Positions 25,275 through 33,058 of a DNA stretch of 64,000 bases are shown piece after piece. The notes under the pieces are model-generated. The model was not told the DNA's origin, did not search any database, and worked only from the letters and a program-made list of their open reading frames with translations. The DNA is from KK5 sp034043675 (GTDB lineage Bacteria > Pseudomonadota > Gammaproteobacteria > Burkholderiales > Burkholderiaceae_C). The stretch lies in contig NZ_JAXCLA010000003.1 of NCBI RefSeq assembly GCF_034043675.1, forward strand, positions 759,246-823,245, read 5' to 3'. The translations under genes and the position numbers were made by a program. How positions within the stretch are numbered: the first letter of the stretch is position 1; every line of letters begins with the position of its first letter.

Positions 25275-26566
25275 CGACGATGAACGACGGCGAACTGCGA
25301 CGCGTGCTGCGCTTCTCCGACCTGCTGATCTACGGCATGACCTATATGGTGCCGGTGGCGCCCTGGGTGATCTTCGGCTTCCTGCGCGAGCTGTCGCACG
25401 GCCGGCCGGCGCTGGCCTACGGCCTGGCCATGGCCTGCATGGCCTTCACCGCCGCCGGCTACGCCCTGATGGCGCAGCGCGTGCCGCGCGCCGGTTCGGT
25501 CTACGCCTATGCGCGCGAAAGCCTGGGCGCCTTCGCCGGCTTCCTGGCCGGCTGGCTGATGCTGCTCGACTACATCCTGTTCCCCGCGCTCACCTGCGTG
25601 TTCGCGGCGATCGGCCTGCACAGCCAGATCCCGCAGCTGCCGCGCGAAGTCTGGGTGATCCTGCTGGTGGCGCTGACCCTGGCCATCAACTGGTTCGGCA
25701 TCGACGTCAGCGCACGCATCAGCGCCGGCTTCTTCTGGCTCTCGATCGCCGCGGTCCTCGTGTTCGTCGTTGCTGCGCTGCGGGTGCTCGGTGATGCGCA
25801 ACCACCAACGCCGACGGCACCGATCGACTGGGCCGCAATGCTGCCCGCCACCGCCTTCGGCGTGATGTCCTTCCTCGGTTTCGACGGCATCTCCACCTTG
25901 GCCGAGGAGGTGCGTCCCGAGCATCGCCGGCTGATCGGCCGCGCGATCCTCGCGAGCCTTGCGCTGACCGGCCTGCTGTTCGTCGTGCAGGCGGCGCTGC
26001 TGGACCGGTTGTCGGATGGCGTGCGCCCGGGCGACCTGGCCTCGCTGGCCTACGAGGTCGCCAACGCGCGGCTCGGCCCCTGGCTCGGCGGGCTGATGAC
26101 CTGGACCGTCGTGCTGGCCGCGATCGTCGCGATGGTGCCGATCGGCGCCGGCGTCGCGCGGCTGCTGTTCGCGATGGGCCGCGACCGGCAACTGCCCGCC
26201 GTGCTGGGCCGCATCCATCCGCGCCACGGCACGCCCTTCGTCGCGATGCTGCTCACCTCCGCGGTGGCGCTGGTCGTCGCGCTGGTCGGCGTCAACCATG
26301 CGGATGAGCTGTCCTCGATGATCAACTTCGGCGCACTGGGCGGCTTCTGCCTGCTGCACCTGTCGGTGCTGCGCTACTTCCGCGGCGCCGGGCATCGGGC
26401 GCTGGCTTCGATCGGCTTGCTGATCTCGCTGGCGCTGCTCAGCGGGCTGAGCGCGATGGCGCTCGCCATCGGGCTCATCTGGCTGGCGCTGGGCCTCGTA
26501 TGGTGGTTCGTGGCACTGCGCGGGCGTGCGCTGCTCGATCAGCCGCGCGAACCTTTCAGCGTCTGA
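25271..26566 (+). CDS. APC-superfamily amino acid/amine permease
   Basis: This 431-residue inner-membrane transporter has about twelve hydrophobic segments. The first conserved segment (LLIYGMTYMVPVAPWVIFGF) and the helix-6-like GFDGISTLAEEV, with the conserved acidic pair, mark the APC family (amino acids, polyamines, ethanolamine). It is coupled to the kinase by ATGA and most likely imports the cluster's substrate. Its 3' end overlaps the convergent EutR-like gene by 28 bases. The exact substrate is not readable. Confidence 0.85.
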   Translation: MTTMNDGELRRVLRFSDLLIYGMTYMVPVAPWVIFGFLRELSHGRPALAYGLAMACMAFTAAGYALMAQRVPRAGSVYAYARESLGAFAGFLAGWLMLLDYILFPALTCVFAAIGLHSQIPQLPREVWVILLVALTLAINWFGIDVSARISAGFFWLSIAAVLVFVVAALRVLGDAQPPTPTAPIDWAAMLPATAFGVMSFLGFDGISTLAEEVRPEHRRLIGRAILASLALTGLLFVVQAALLDRLSDGVRPGDLASLAYEVANARLGPWLGGLMTWTVVLAAIVAMVPIGAGVARLLFAMGRDRQLPAVLGRIHPRHGTPFVAMLLTSAVALVVALVGVNHADELSSMINFGALGGFCLLHLSVLRYFRGAGHRALASIGLLISLALLSGLSAMALAIGLIWLALGLVWWFVALRGRALLDQPREPFSV

Positions 26567-27534
26567 GAGGGCAGTTCGGCGAACTGGCGCTTGTAGTCGG
26601 CCGAGAAGTGGCCGAAGTGCCAGAAGCCCCAGCGCGCGGCCACGTCGTAGACGCTGGTGTCGGTGCCGGCGGCCTGGCGCAGTTCGCGGCGCACGGCGTT
26701 GAGCCGGATGATCTTGATGTAGCGCGCGGGGCTGATGCCCAGCACGTCCTGGAAGCAGTAGCCCAGCTTGCGCGGGCTGGTGGCGAGCTGGCCGCAGACC
26801 TCCAGCAGTGTCGGCGGGTTGTCCTGCGCGTCGAGCATGAAGGCGCAGGCGCGGTCGACGACGGCCTTGCGTGTGTCGGCGCGCGCCACGCGGTCGGAGA
26901 CCTGCGCGCCGGCCAGCGCGTCAAGCGCCATCAGCAGCAGGTCGTCGCGGATGCGGCGTTGCGTCGCGTCGTCCTGCAGCGCTTCGGGTTGCTGCAGCGC
27001 CGTCTCGGCGATCGACAGCAGCATGCGGCGCAGTGGCGCCAGCGCCGTCTCCGGTGTGTTGGCCACGACGGTCACCGCCCCGCGCAGCGTCTTCGCCAGC
27101 TCGGGAACGCAGTCCAGCAGGTCCGGCGCGGCCGTGCTGTCGAGCACGAAGCCGGCCAGGGTGCAGTTGGCCGGCGAACAGAAATCCAGCTCGGTCGAAT
27201 GGACGGCCATCAGCGAGCCGAGGCCGCTGCGCTTGCCGTTGGCGAGCAGCTCGCCGTCGCCGCTGCAGAGCATGCCCAGGCCGAAGGAGTCGGGGGGCAG
27301 CGCGCCGCGCTGGCGCAGCCGCCGTGTCGTCGTCTCGACGAAGAGCTGCATGCCGGGCCAGCGGATGTCGGTGAACTCGCCGCGGAAGGCGCCGCAATCG
27401 AGCTGGTCGTAGCGCAGGTCCCAATCGGCCAGATGCTCGGTGTGCTCGTCGATCTCGCGGGCCGCCATCCGCCGCGCCGCCATCGGGGCATCGGGGACGA
27501 GGGCAGGGAGAGCAGCGGCGGCGGCAGCGGACAT
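26539..27534 (-). CDS. EutR-like AraC-family regulator
   Basis: This 331-residue regulator resembles EutR, the ethanolamine-responsive activator of enterobacteria. Shared blocks include YDQLDCGAFRGEFTDI in the N-domain, RLNAVRRELRQ, and the second helix-turn-helix AARWGFWHFGHFSADY followed by PSQTL. Family knowledge ties EutR to ethanolamine plus B12, but here there are no eutBC genes. It is convergent with the kinase/lyase/permease operon and lies 126 bases downstream of the aldehyde dehydrogenase gene on the same strand, so it could control either. An internal start (27483 or 27468) is possible because no clear ribosome site precedes 27534. Confidence 0.82.
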   Translation of the reverse strand: MSAAAAAALPALVPDAPMAARRMAAREIDEHTEHLADWDLRYDQLDCGAFRGEFTDIRWPGMQLFVETTTRRLRQRGALPPDSFGLGMLCSGDGELLANGKRSGLGSLMAVHSTELDFCSPANCTLAGFVLDSTAAPDLLDCVPELAKTLRGAVTVVANTPETALAPLRRMLLSIAETALQQPEALQDDATQRRIRDDLLLMALDALAGAQVSDRVARADTRKAVVDRACAFMLDAQDNPPTLLEVCGQLATSPRKLGYCFQDVLGISPARYIKIIRLNAVRRELRQAAGTDTSVYDVAARWGFWHFGHFSADYKRQFAELPSQTLKGSRG

Positions 27535-27623
27535 GACGGCTTTCTCGATCAGAACCAGCGTTCGAGAGTTTCATCATTCCGCCGCAGCGCCGCCATCGCG
27601 CCGTTGCGCTAAGCAGTTTCCCT

Positions 27624-27653
27624 GGTCAGTTTCCCGTCAGCACGGGCCTGACC
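27624..27653 (-). terminator. Stem-loop after the aromatic amine dehydrogenase operon
   Basis: GGTCAG (27624-27629) pairs with CTGACC (27648-27653), and the inner CCCGT (27633-27637) pairs with ACGGG (27642-27646). It lies seven bases beyond the aldehyde dehydrogenase stop on the - strand, where a terminator is expected, but there is no clear T-run. Confidence 0.4.
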
Positions 27654-27660
27654 ATGGACC

Positions 27661-29097
27661 TCACTTCTTCATGCTGATCACGCGGGGGTGCGTGACGGCC
27701 TTCAGGCCTTCGATGCCGAATTCGACGCCCCAGCCCGAGCGCTTGCTGCCGCCGAAGGGCACCATCGGATGGACCATGCCGTGCTGGTTGATCCAGACGG
27801 TGCCGGCCTGCAGGCGTTCGGCCACGGCGCGGGCCTTGGCTGGGTCCGGCGACCAGACGGAGGCGCCCAGGCCCACGTCCAGGCGGTTGGCGTTGGCGAT
27901 CGCGTCTTCCAGGTCGCGGTAGCGGATGACGGGCAGCACCGGGCCGAACTGCTCCTCGTCGACGAGGCTGGCGCCGTCGGCGATGTCGGTCACCAGGGTC
28001 AGCGGGTAGAAGTAGCCGGGGCCGCCTTGCGGCTTGCCGCCGCACACGATCGTCGCGCCGCCGGCGCGCGCCTCGTCCACCAGGCGCGAGACCTTGTCGA
28101 ACTGCATGCGGTTCTGGATCGGGCCCATCGCGATGCCCGCGTCCAGGCCGTTGCCCATCGGCATTGCCTCGGCGATGGCCTTCAGCTCGGCCACCAGCGC
28201 GTCGTGCAGGCTTTCCGGCACATAGAGGCGCTTCGCGGCGGCGCAGGTCTGGCCCATGTTCAGGAAGGCGCCCCAGAACAGGTCCATCGCGATGGCCTTA
28301 GGGTCGGCATCTGGGAGCACGATGGCGGCGTCGTTGCCGCCGAGTTCCATCGTCGTCGGCGTCAGGTTCTTCGCGGCGGCGGCGGTGATGCGCGCGCCGG
28401 TCGAGCCGGAGCCGGTGAACATGATCTTGTCGACGCCGGGGTTCTCCACCAGCTGCGAGCCCACCGCGCCGGAGCCGCTGATCGTGTTGATCACGCCGGG
28501 CGGCAGCACCTCGGCGATCACCCGCACCAGCTCCAGCGTGCCGATCGAGGTGTACTCGGAAGGCTTGATGACGACGGTGTTGCCGGCGCGGATCGAGGGC
28601 ATCATCTGCCAGATCGCGATCAGCAGCGGCCAGTTCCACGGCGCGATCGCGCCGATCACGCCATAGGGCTTGCGCTGGATCTCGTCGCGGCGCGTCTCGT
28701 CCTCGAAGGCGACCTCGGTCGGCAGGTCCAGCGATGCCGCCACCTGCGTCCAGGCCTGGCAGCCCCACAGTTCGAAGCGCGCGCCGGGCACCTGGCCGGG
28801 GCCCACGCCGCCCAGCGGCTTGCCCTGCTCGCGGGTGACCCAGTCGGCCAGGTAGTCGGCATTGGCGGCTATCGCCTCGGCGGCCTTCATCACCAGCGCC
28901 TTGCGCTCCGCATCGGGCCGGGCGGCCCACGGGCCTTGCGCGGCGCGCGCGGCGGCGACCGCGGCGGCCACCTGCTCGGGTGTCGACTGCGGCACGAGGC
29001 CCAGCGCCTCGCCGGTGGCCGGGTTCATCGATTCGAAGCTGCTCGGCGAAGCGACCGGTTGGCCGTTCACGGTGTTGTGGAAGGTCTTCATCGTCAT
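27661..29097 (-). CDS. NAD(P)-dependent aldehyde dehydrogenase
   Basis: This is a 478-residue aldehyde dehydrogenase with all key residues: the oxyanion asparagine in APWNWP (Asn155), the general-base glutamate in MELGGND (Glu251) and the nucleophile in GQTCAAAKR (Cys285). No signal peptide, so it is cytoplasmic. Its start overlaps the stop of a c-type cytochrome gene (ATGA), making it the last gene of the aau operon. The expected role is oxidation of the aldehyde from amine oxidation, for example phenylacetaldehyde or indole-3-acetaldehyde, to the acid. It could also take the aldehyde from the nearby phospho-lyase pathway. Confidence 0.92.
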   Translation of the reverse strand: MTMKTFHNTVNGQPVASPSSFESMNPATGEALGLVPQSTPEQVAAAVAAARAAQGPWAARPDAERKALVMKAAEAIAANADYLADWVTREQGKPLGGVGPGQVPGARFELWGCQAWTQVAASLDLPTEVAFEDETRRDEIQRKPYGVIGAIAPWNWPLLIAIWQMMPSIRAGNTVVIKPSEYTSIGTLELVRVIAEVLPPGVINTISGSGAVGSQLVENPGVDKIMFTGSGSTGARITAAAAKNLTPTTMELGGNDAAIVLPDADPKAIAMDLFWGAFLNMGQTCAAAKRLYVPESLHDALVAELKAIAEAMPMGNGLDAGIAMGPIQNRMQFDKVSRLVDEARAGGATIVCGGKPQGGPGYFYPLTLVTDIADGASLVDEEQFGPVLPVIRYRDLEDAIANANRLDVGLGASVWSPDPAKARAVAERLQAGTVWINQHGMVHPMVPFGGSKRSGWGVEFGIEGLKAVTHPRVISMKK

Positions 29098-29522
29098 GGT
29101 TGTCGGTCTCCGTGGTGTTGCTTTGTCAGTTGCTCGATCAGGGCCTTGCGCGTGGCCGCCACGTCGAGCGGCCGCGTGCGGCGCAGCGTGGCGATCTCGG
29201 CGGCGGTGTAGTCGGGCGCGTCGCGGGCCGGATCCATGCGCGGCACCAGCCAGTTCATCAGCTGGGCCACGTCCTCGTCCTTCAGGCCCGAGTTCATGAC
29301 GCCGGGCACCTGGACGATGTAGTCGCGCCCGCCGGGCACGTCGAGGAAGCGGCCCAGCACACCGTCGTGCATGGCCGGGATGCCCTTGGCCGGCGAGCCG
29401 CTGCCGTCGGCCACGTGGCAGCCGCTGCAGTACTGCGTGTAGTTGCGCTGGGCGCGCTGCGCCTCGGGGCCGGCCTGGGCGGCCAGCGCCGCGAGGGCGA
29501 GCAGCGCGGGCAGCAGCTTCAT
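29094..29522 (-). CDS. Periplasmic monohaem cytochrome c (second of two)
   Basis: This 142-residue protein has a signal peptide (MKLLPALLALAALAAQAG) and one haem site, CSGCH, near residue 32. A methionine ligand is likely in PAMHDG or VMNSG. Its start and end both overlap neighbours by ATGA. It probably takes part in electron transfer from the amine dehydrogenase to the respiratory chain, as the aau locus of Alcaligenes faecalis also has a cytochrome c gene downstream. The order of electron flow is not established. Confidence 0.85.
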   Translation of the reverse strand: MKLLPALLALAALAAQAGPEAQRAQRNYTQYCSGCHVADGSGSPAKGIPAMHDGVLGRFLDVPGGRDYIVQVPGVMNSGLKDEDVAQLMNWLVPRMDPARDAPDYTAAEIATLRRTRPLDVAATRKALIEQLTKQHHGDRQP

Positions 29523-29968
29523 TTGGGCAGCTTCTCGCGCAGTTCGCGCAGGTCCTTGTGCGTCATCTTCTGCGTGCGAGCCTTCGCGAAATCTTCAGGC
29601 GCGAACGGCGCCGTGGCCGCGCCGTTGAGGCCCTGCGCCAGGTAGTTGCCCAGCTCGGCCAGGTCGGCATCGGACATCGCCGCCTGGCTGGCCATCGCGC
29701 CCATGAAGGTCTGGCCCTGCGAGACGATGCGACCGGACATGCCGTTGATCAGCACCTGCGAGACGTAGAGCTTGCCGTCCGCGCTTTCGATGGACTTGGC
29801 GAAGGGCCCGGCCAGCGCCGGCGCGAGGCCGGTCATGCCCTTGCCGCCGACCTGGTGGCAGGCGACGCACTGCTTCTCGAACAGGGCCTGGCCGGCTTCG
29901 CCCGCCTGGGCGGACGCGGCGGCCACGGCGAGTGCTAACGCGCAAATCGAGCGGATGGTCTTCATCAT
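29519..29968 (-). CDS. Periplasmic monohaem cytochrome c (first of two)
   Basis: This 149-residue product starts at the ATG at 29968, within the aauA stop (ATGA), and begins MMKTIRSICALALAVAAASA, a signal peptide. The haem site CVACHQ lies near residue 34, with methionine candidates in INGMSG and FMGAMASQ. The longer open frame upstream overlaps aauA and is not used. It is the likely direct electron acceptor of the tryptophan tryptophylquinone enzyme, in place of azurin or amicyanin, but this is inference. Confidence 0.87.
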   Translation of the reverse strand: MMKTIRSICALALAVAAASAQAGEAGQALFEKQCVACHQVGGKGMTGLAPALAGPFAKSIESADGKLYVSQVLINGMSGRIVSQGQTFMGAMASQAAMSDADLAELGNYLAQGLNGAATAPFAPEDFAKARTQKMTHKDLRELREKLPK

Positions 29969-30510
29969 CCCTGCTCCGCCACGCCGACGATCACCGACAC
30001 CGTGCAGTGGTAGACCGAGCTGTCGTTGCTCATGCACCAGTTCACGTCGTTGTGCACGCCCATGCGGTAGCCGGGCCGGTCGCCGTAGTTGGTGTTGCAC
30101 TGGCAGCGGCCGCAGCTCGTGCGGCCGCAGCAGTCGTTGTAACTGACCAGGTAGTCGCGGCCGTCCATCGGGTTGTGGCAGGTGCCGACCCAGGTGACCT
30201 TGGACGGCGAGGTGCCCGGCGGGCAGGTCGTCGTGCTGCCGCCGCAGCAGGAGCACAGGAAGCCGTCGACCGAGCAGTAGCGCCAGTAGTCGCAGTCGGT
30301 ATCGGTCAGCTCCTTCTTCTTGGCCTTGCCGTTGTTGTCGGCGGCGAAGGCCTGCGAGGTGCGGTCGAAGGGCAGCACCGGCAGCGCGAAGGCGCCGGCG
30401 ACGACGACCTTGCCCACCTTCACCAGCGCGCCGCGGCGCGAGCTGGTGCTGGCCAGCGCGCGGGAGCGGCGCTCGGTCAAGGTATCGAGGAAATGGAAGA
30501 GGCGCTTCAT
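29965..30510 (-). CDS. aauA: Aromatic amine dehydrogenase small (TTQ) subunit
   Basis: This 181-residue subunit holds the tryptophan tryptophylquinone cofactor. A Tat-like leader (SSRRGALVKVG, residues 23-33) precedes the mature part. The cofactor tryptophans are Trp107 (KVTWVGTCHNP) and Trp158 (NDVNWCM). The catalytic base is Asp126 (YNDCCG) and the partner threonine is Thr170 (HCTVS), all in register with the A. faecalis enzyme. About a dozen cysteines supply the disulfides typical of this family. The sequence is nearer to aralkylamine than to methylamine dehydrogenase. The enzyme oxidises primary aromatic amines such as phenylethylamine, tyramine and tryptamine in the periplasm. Confidence 0.93.
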   Translation of the reverse strand: MKRLFHFLDTLTERRSRALASTSSRRGALVKVGKVVVAGAFALPVLPFDRTSQAFAADNNGKAKKKELTDTDCDYWRYCSVDGFLCSCCGGSTTTCPPGTSPSKVTWVGTCHNPMDGRDYLVSYNDCCGRTSCGRCQCNTNYGDRPGYRMGVHNDVNWCMSNDSSVYHCTVSVIVGVAEQG

Positions 30511-30511
30511 G

Positions 30512-31126
30512 TCAGGCGTGCTCCGGGTGAGCGTGGGTGTGGCCGTGGTCCAGGTAGTCCTGCACCGAGGCCACGCCGAGGTCGCGGGCGGCGAACAGGC
30601 TGTCGAGCTGCTCGCGCGAATTGATCAGGCCCTTGGCGCTGATGCGGCCGGCGCTGTCCAGCAGCACGGCATAGGGCAGCTTGCTGATCTGGTACTTCAG
30701 GCCCAGCTCGCTTGACAGCACGTAGGGGAAGTCGGCGAGCCCCGCGCGCTGGCGGAACTCGTCGTGCTCGGGCCGGTCGCCGTCGGAGGCCAGTACGATG
30801 TCCAGCGTCTGCGCTTCGGCCTTGCGCACCGACTTCAGGATCGGCAGCAGCTTCTTGCAGACTGGGCAGGTGGGCGAGAGGAAGAACACCAGCGTGCTCT
30901 TGGGCTTGGCGCCGCCCAGCGTGACGGTGGAGCCGCCCAGCGTGGCCAGCTCGAAGCGCGGCGCGGCCTCGCCGACCTTGGGCCCGCTGTCCATCATCAG
31001 CGCACCCATCGGCGCGATGCGTTCGTAGAGGATGCCGATCTGCCGCGACAGCGCGAGCACGACCAGGAGCAGTGCCAGGACCGCGATCCACAGCACGATG
31101 TTGGAGATGATCAGGGCGTCGTTCAT
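30512..31126 (-). CDS. aauD: MauD/AauD-type disulfide-handling protein
   Basis: This 204-residue protein has an N-terminal membrane anchor (residues 5-25, IISNIVLWIAVLALLLVVLA) and a thioredoxin-like domain with the redox motif CPVCKK near residue 91. Family knowledge: MauD is needed for disulfide formation in the small subunit. I chose the ATG at 31126. The longer frame would run into aauE. It ends one base before the aauA start and carries a His-rich C-terminus (HGHTHAHPEH) that might bind metal. Confidence 0.88.
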   Translation of the reverse strand: MNDALIISNIVLWIAVLALLLVVLALSRQIGILYERIAPMGALMMDSGPKVGEAAPRFELATLGGSTVTLGGAKPKSTLVFFLSPTCPVCKKLLPILKSVRKAEAQTLDIVLASDGDRPEHDEFRQRAGLADFPYVLSSELGLKYQISKLPYAVLLDSAGRISAKGLINSREQLDSLFAARDLGVASVQDYLDHGHTHAHPEHA

Positions 31127-31131
31127 GGTGG

Positions 31132-31677
31132 TCAGGCGTTTTTCCGGAGGTCGTTGAGGCGCGGCTGGTGGCTCAGCAGCGTCGTCGCGACGCTGTAGAG
31201 GCCCAGCAGGAAGAGGGTGCTCGCGGCGATGGCGAACAGGTCGAGCCCGTTCGTCGCGCGCAGCGTGGGCGATGCGGCGGCGACGAGCGCAAGGCCCATC
31301 AGCACGGCGTTGCGGGCGACGAGGCCCAGGCTCAGCGGCGTGTGGATCTCGCCGCCGCAGCCGCAGTCGATGCGGTCGCGGCCGCGCCGCAGGTTGATGG
31401 CCACCGCGCCCGTCACCAGCAGCAGCAGCGCGATGGCGAGGACGGCGCCGAGCACGCGTGTCGACGTGACCAGCAGCAGCCCGCCGGCCGCGGCTTCCAC
31501 CAGCGGCAGCAGCAGGGCCAGCGGTGCGACGGCCGCCGGCGGCACCAGGCGGTAGGCGTCGATCGCGCCGCGGAAGATCTCCTGCTCGCGCAGCTTGGCC
31601 TGCGCGCCGATCAGCAGCACGGCGGCGAGGCTGGCGGCGGCGGAATGCCCGAGAACTGGGTCCATGACCGGGTCCAT
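31132..31677 (-). CDS. aauE: MauE/AauE-type membrane protein
   Basis: This 181-residue inner-membrane protein has four or five hydrophobic segments and belongs to the MauE/DoxX-related family. Family knowledge says MauE is essential for correct folding or export of the small subunit. CGCGGEIHTPLS contains a cysteine pair that may act in disulfide exchange with aauD. The ATG overlaps the aauB stop (ATGA), and aauD follows after five bases. Confidence 0.86.
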   Translation of the reverse strand: MDPVMDPVLGHSAAASLAAVLLIGAQAKLREQEIFRGAIDAYRLVPPAAVAPLALLLPLVEAAAGGLLLVTSTRVLGAVLAIALLLLVTGAVAINLRRGRDRIDCGCGGEIHTPLSLGLVARNAVLMGLALVAAASPTLRATNGLDLFAIAASTLFLLGLYSVATTLLSHQPRLNDLRKNA

Positions 31678-32864
31678 CAGTGCATCTCCAGGTAGATCGG
31701 CGTCTCGCCCATCGGCGCCGAGCGGGCCAGCGGGCGCGTCGGCAGCTTGGTGCCAGACACGTCAAAGGACACCAGCCGGTTCTCCGCCGCGCTGAGCAGG
31801 AACAGGCGTGGCTTGTCGCCCTGCGCCAGCGCCATCGACAGCGCCATCTCGCCGGGCAGGCGGCCGATGCGGCGCTGCGTGTTCACGTCGAACACCCAGA
31901 TTTCCGACGCGGGGTTCTTGTGCGAGCCCTCGCTGGCCTTGTCGTGCATCGCCACGAACAGGCGGCCGCTGCGCGGGTCCAGTGCGAACAGCTCGTAGCC
32001 GCCCGGGCGCCAGCCCTTCTTGCGCTCCGCGGCGCTCAGCAGCGGCCAGGGCTTGTGTGGCTCGGGCTTGTCGCCGACCAGGTCCACCTCGTACACCTGC
32101 CCGCCGTAGGACACGAAGCTCAGCCGCGTGCCGTTCAGCTGGTAGTGCGTGAACACGGGATCCTGGTCGGGGTCGAAGAAGGGCGCGCTGACGTTCTGCG
32201 ACTTCAGCGCGCCCTGTTCGTCCAGCTCGAAGGTGGCCAGCGTGCCGTCGCCGCAGACGGTGGACAGGCGTCGCGGCTGGCCAGGCCAGGGGTAGGCGCC
32301 GTAGCAGCCGGGCGCGGCGATCTCGCCGGCCACCTTGCGGGCCGGCAGGTCGACGACGGTGATCGAGGTGGCCGGCGTCGCGTTCTGCACGAACAGGAAG
32401 CGGCCGTCCTCCGAGGTGCCCAGCAGCGGCTTGGTCGGCAGCGACTGGATGTGCCGGGCCGGCAGCTCGATCTCGTACTGGAAGGCCAGGTCGTCGCTGC
32501 CGTAGACCTCCAGCACGTCGGCGCGCGTGCCGCGCTGCAGGCGGCTGTAGTAGGTGGTGGCGACGAAGATCTGCTTGCGGTCGCGCGACAGCGTCGTGCT
32601 GCCGGCGAAGCCGGTGCCCAGCATGCCCAGGTAGCGCATCGCGCCGCCGTCGATCACGTGCACGCGGCCGTCCACCAGGTGCGGCATCGTCGGGTCCGAC
32701 AGGTACAGGCGCAGCCCGTCGGCCGGGGGCAGCTTCTCCATCGTCAGCTGCTCCAGCGGCAGCTCGGGCGGCCGGGTGGCAGGCGCGGTGGGCGCGGCGA
32801 TCGCTCCAGCGGCCAGCACTAGTGCGAGGCCGGCGGCGGCGTGTCTTCGACGCAGGAACTTCAT
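31677..32864 (-). CDS. aauB: Aromatic amine dehydrogenase large (beta-propeller) subunit
   Basis: This is the heavy chain of the periplasmic quinoprotein amine dehydrogenase, forming the seven-bladed propeller that encloses the small subunit. The ATG at 32864 has GGAGAGAAG upstream and gives a signal peptide (MKFLRRRHAAAGLALVLAAG), for a total of 395 residues. Blocks such as WRPGGYELFALDPRSGR and HKNPASEIWVFDVNTQRR line up with the A. faecalis aralkylamine enzyme better than with methylamine dehydrogenase. It leads the operon and is divergent from the DUF1329 gene across 194 bases. Confidence 0.9.
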   Translation of the reverse strand: MKFLRRRHAAAGLALVLAAGAIAAPTAPATRPPELPLEQLTMEKLPPADGLRLYLSDPTMPHLVDGRVHVIDGGAMRYLGMLGTGFAGSTTLSRDRKQIFVATTYYSRLQRGTRADVLEVYGSDDLAFQYEIELPARHIQSLPTKPLLGTSEDGRFLFVQNATPATSITVVDLPARKVAGEIAAPGCYGAYPWPGQPRRLSTVCGDGTLATFELDEQGALKSQNVSAPFFDPDQDPVFTHYQLNGTRLSFVSYGGQVYEVDLVGDKPEPHKPWPLLSAAERKKGWRPGGYELFALDPRSGRLFVAMHDKASEGSHKNPASEIWVFDVNTQRRIGRLPGEMALSMALAQGDKPRLFLLSAAENRLVSFDVSGTKLPTRPLARSAPMGETPIYLEMH

Positions 32865-33058
32865 CGGGCTTCTCTCCACGGTGCGGACCCTCGATCCGCT
32901 TCGCAGCGATCGTGGCAGCGGCGCAAAAAAGCCTCTATCCCATTCCGGCAAACTTTCAAATTCACGCGAATTGCCGCTTTCGGATAAGCGGATTCCGGAC
33001 ACGAACCTATCGTTGCCCGCGATCGTTCCATCGCCCAACGAACCGAGGACCACCCATC
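32865..33058. promoter_or_regulatory. Divergent control region between aauB and the DUF1329 gene
   Basis: This 194-base gap must hold promoters for both directions. It contains two small inverted repeats: AATTC-acgc-GAATT at 32959-32972 and CCGCTT-tcggat-AAGCGG at 32974-32991. Either could be a regulator site, but I see no clear -35/-10 pair. Assignment is by position and symmetry only. Confidence 0.4.

Noticed and set aside
22009..27534. Classical cobalamin-dependent ethanolamine operon (eutBC)
   Set aside because: No ethanolamine ammonia-lyase subunit or microcompartment gene is present. Only the EutR-like regulator hints at that substrate.
29965..32864. Methylamine dehydrogenase (mau) identity for the quinoprotein genes
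   Set aside because: The large and small subunits line up better with the aromatic amine enzyme, and the gene order B-E-D-A without mauF/G/L/M/N fits aau rather than mau.
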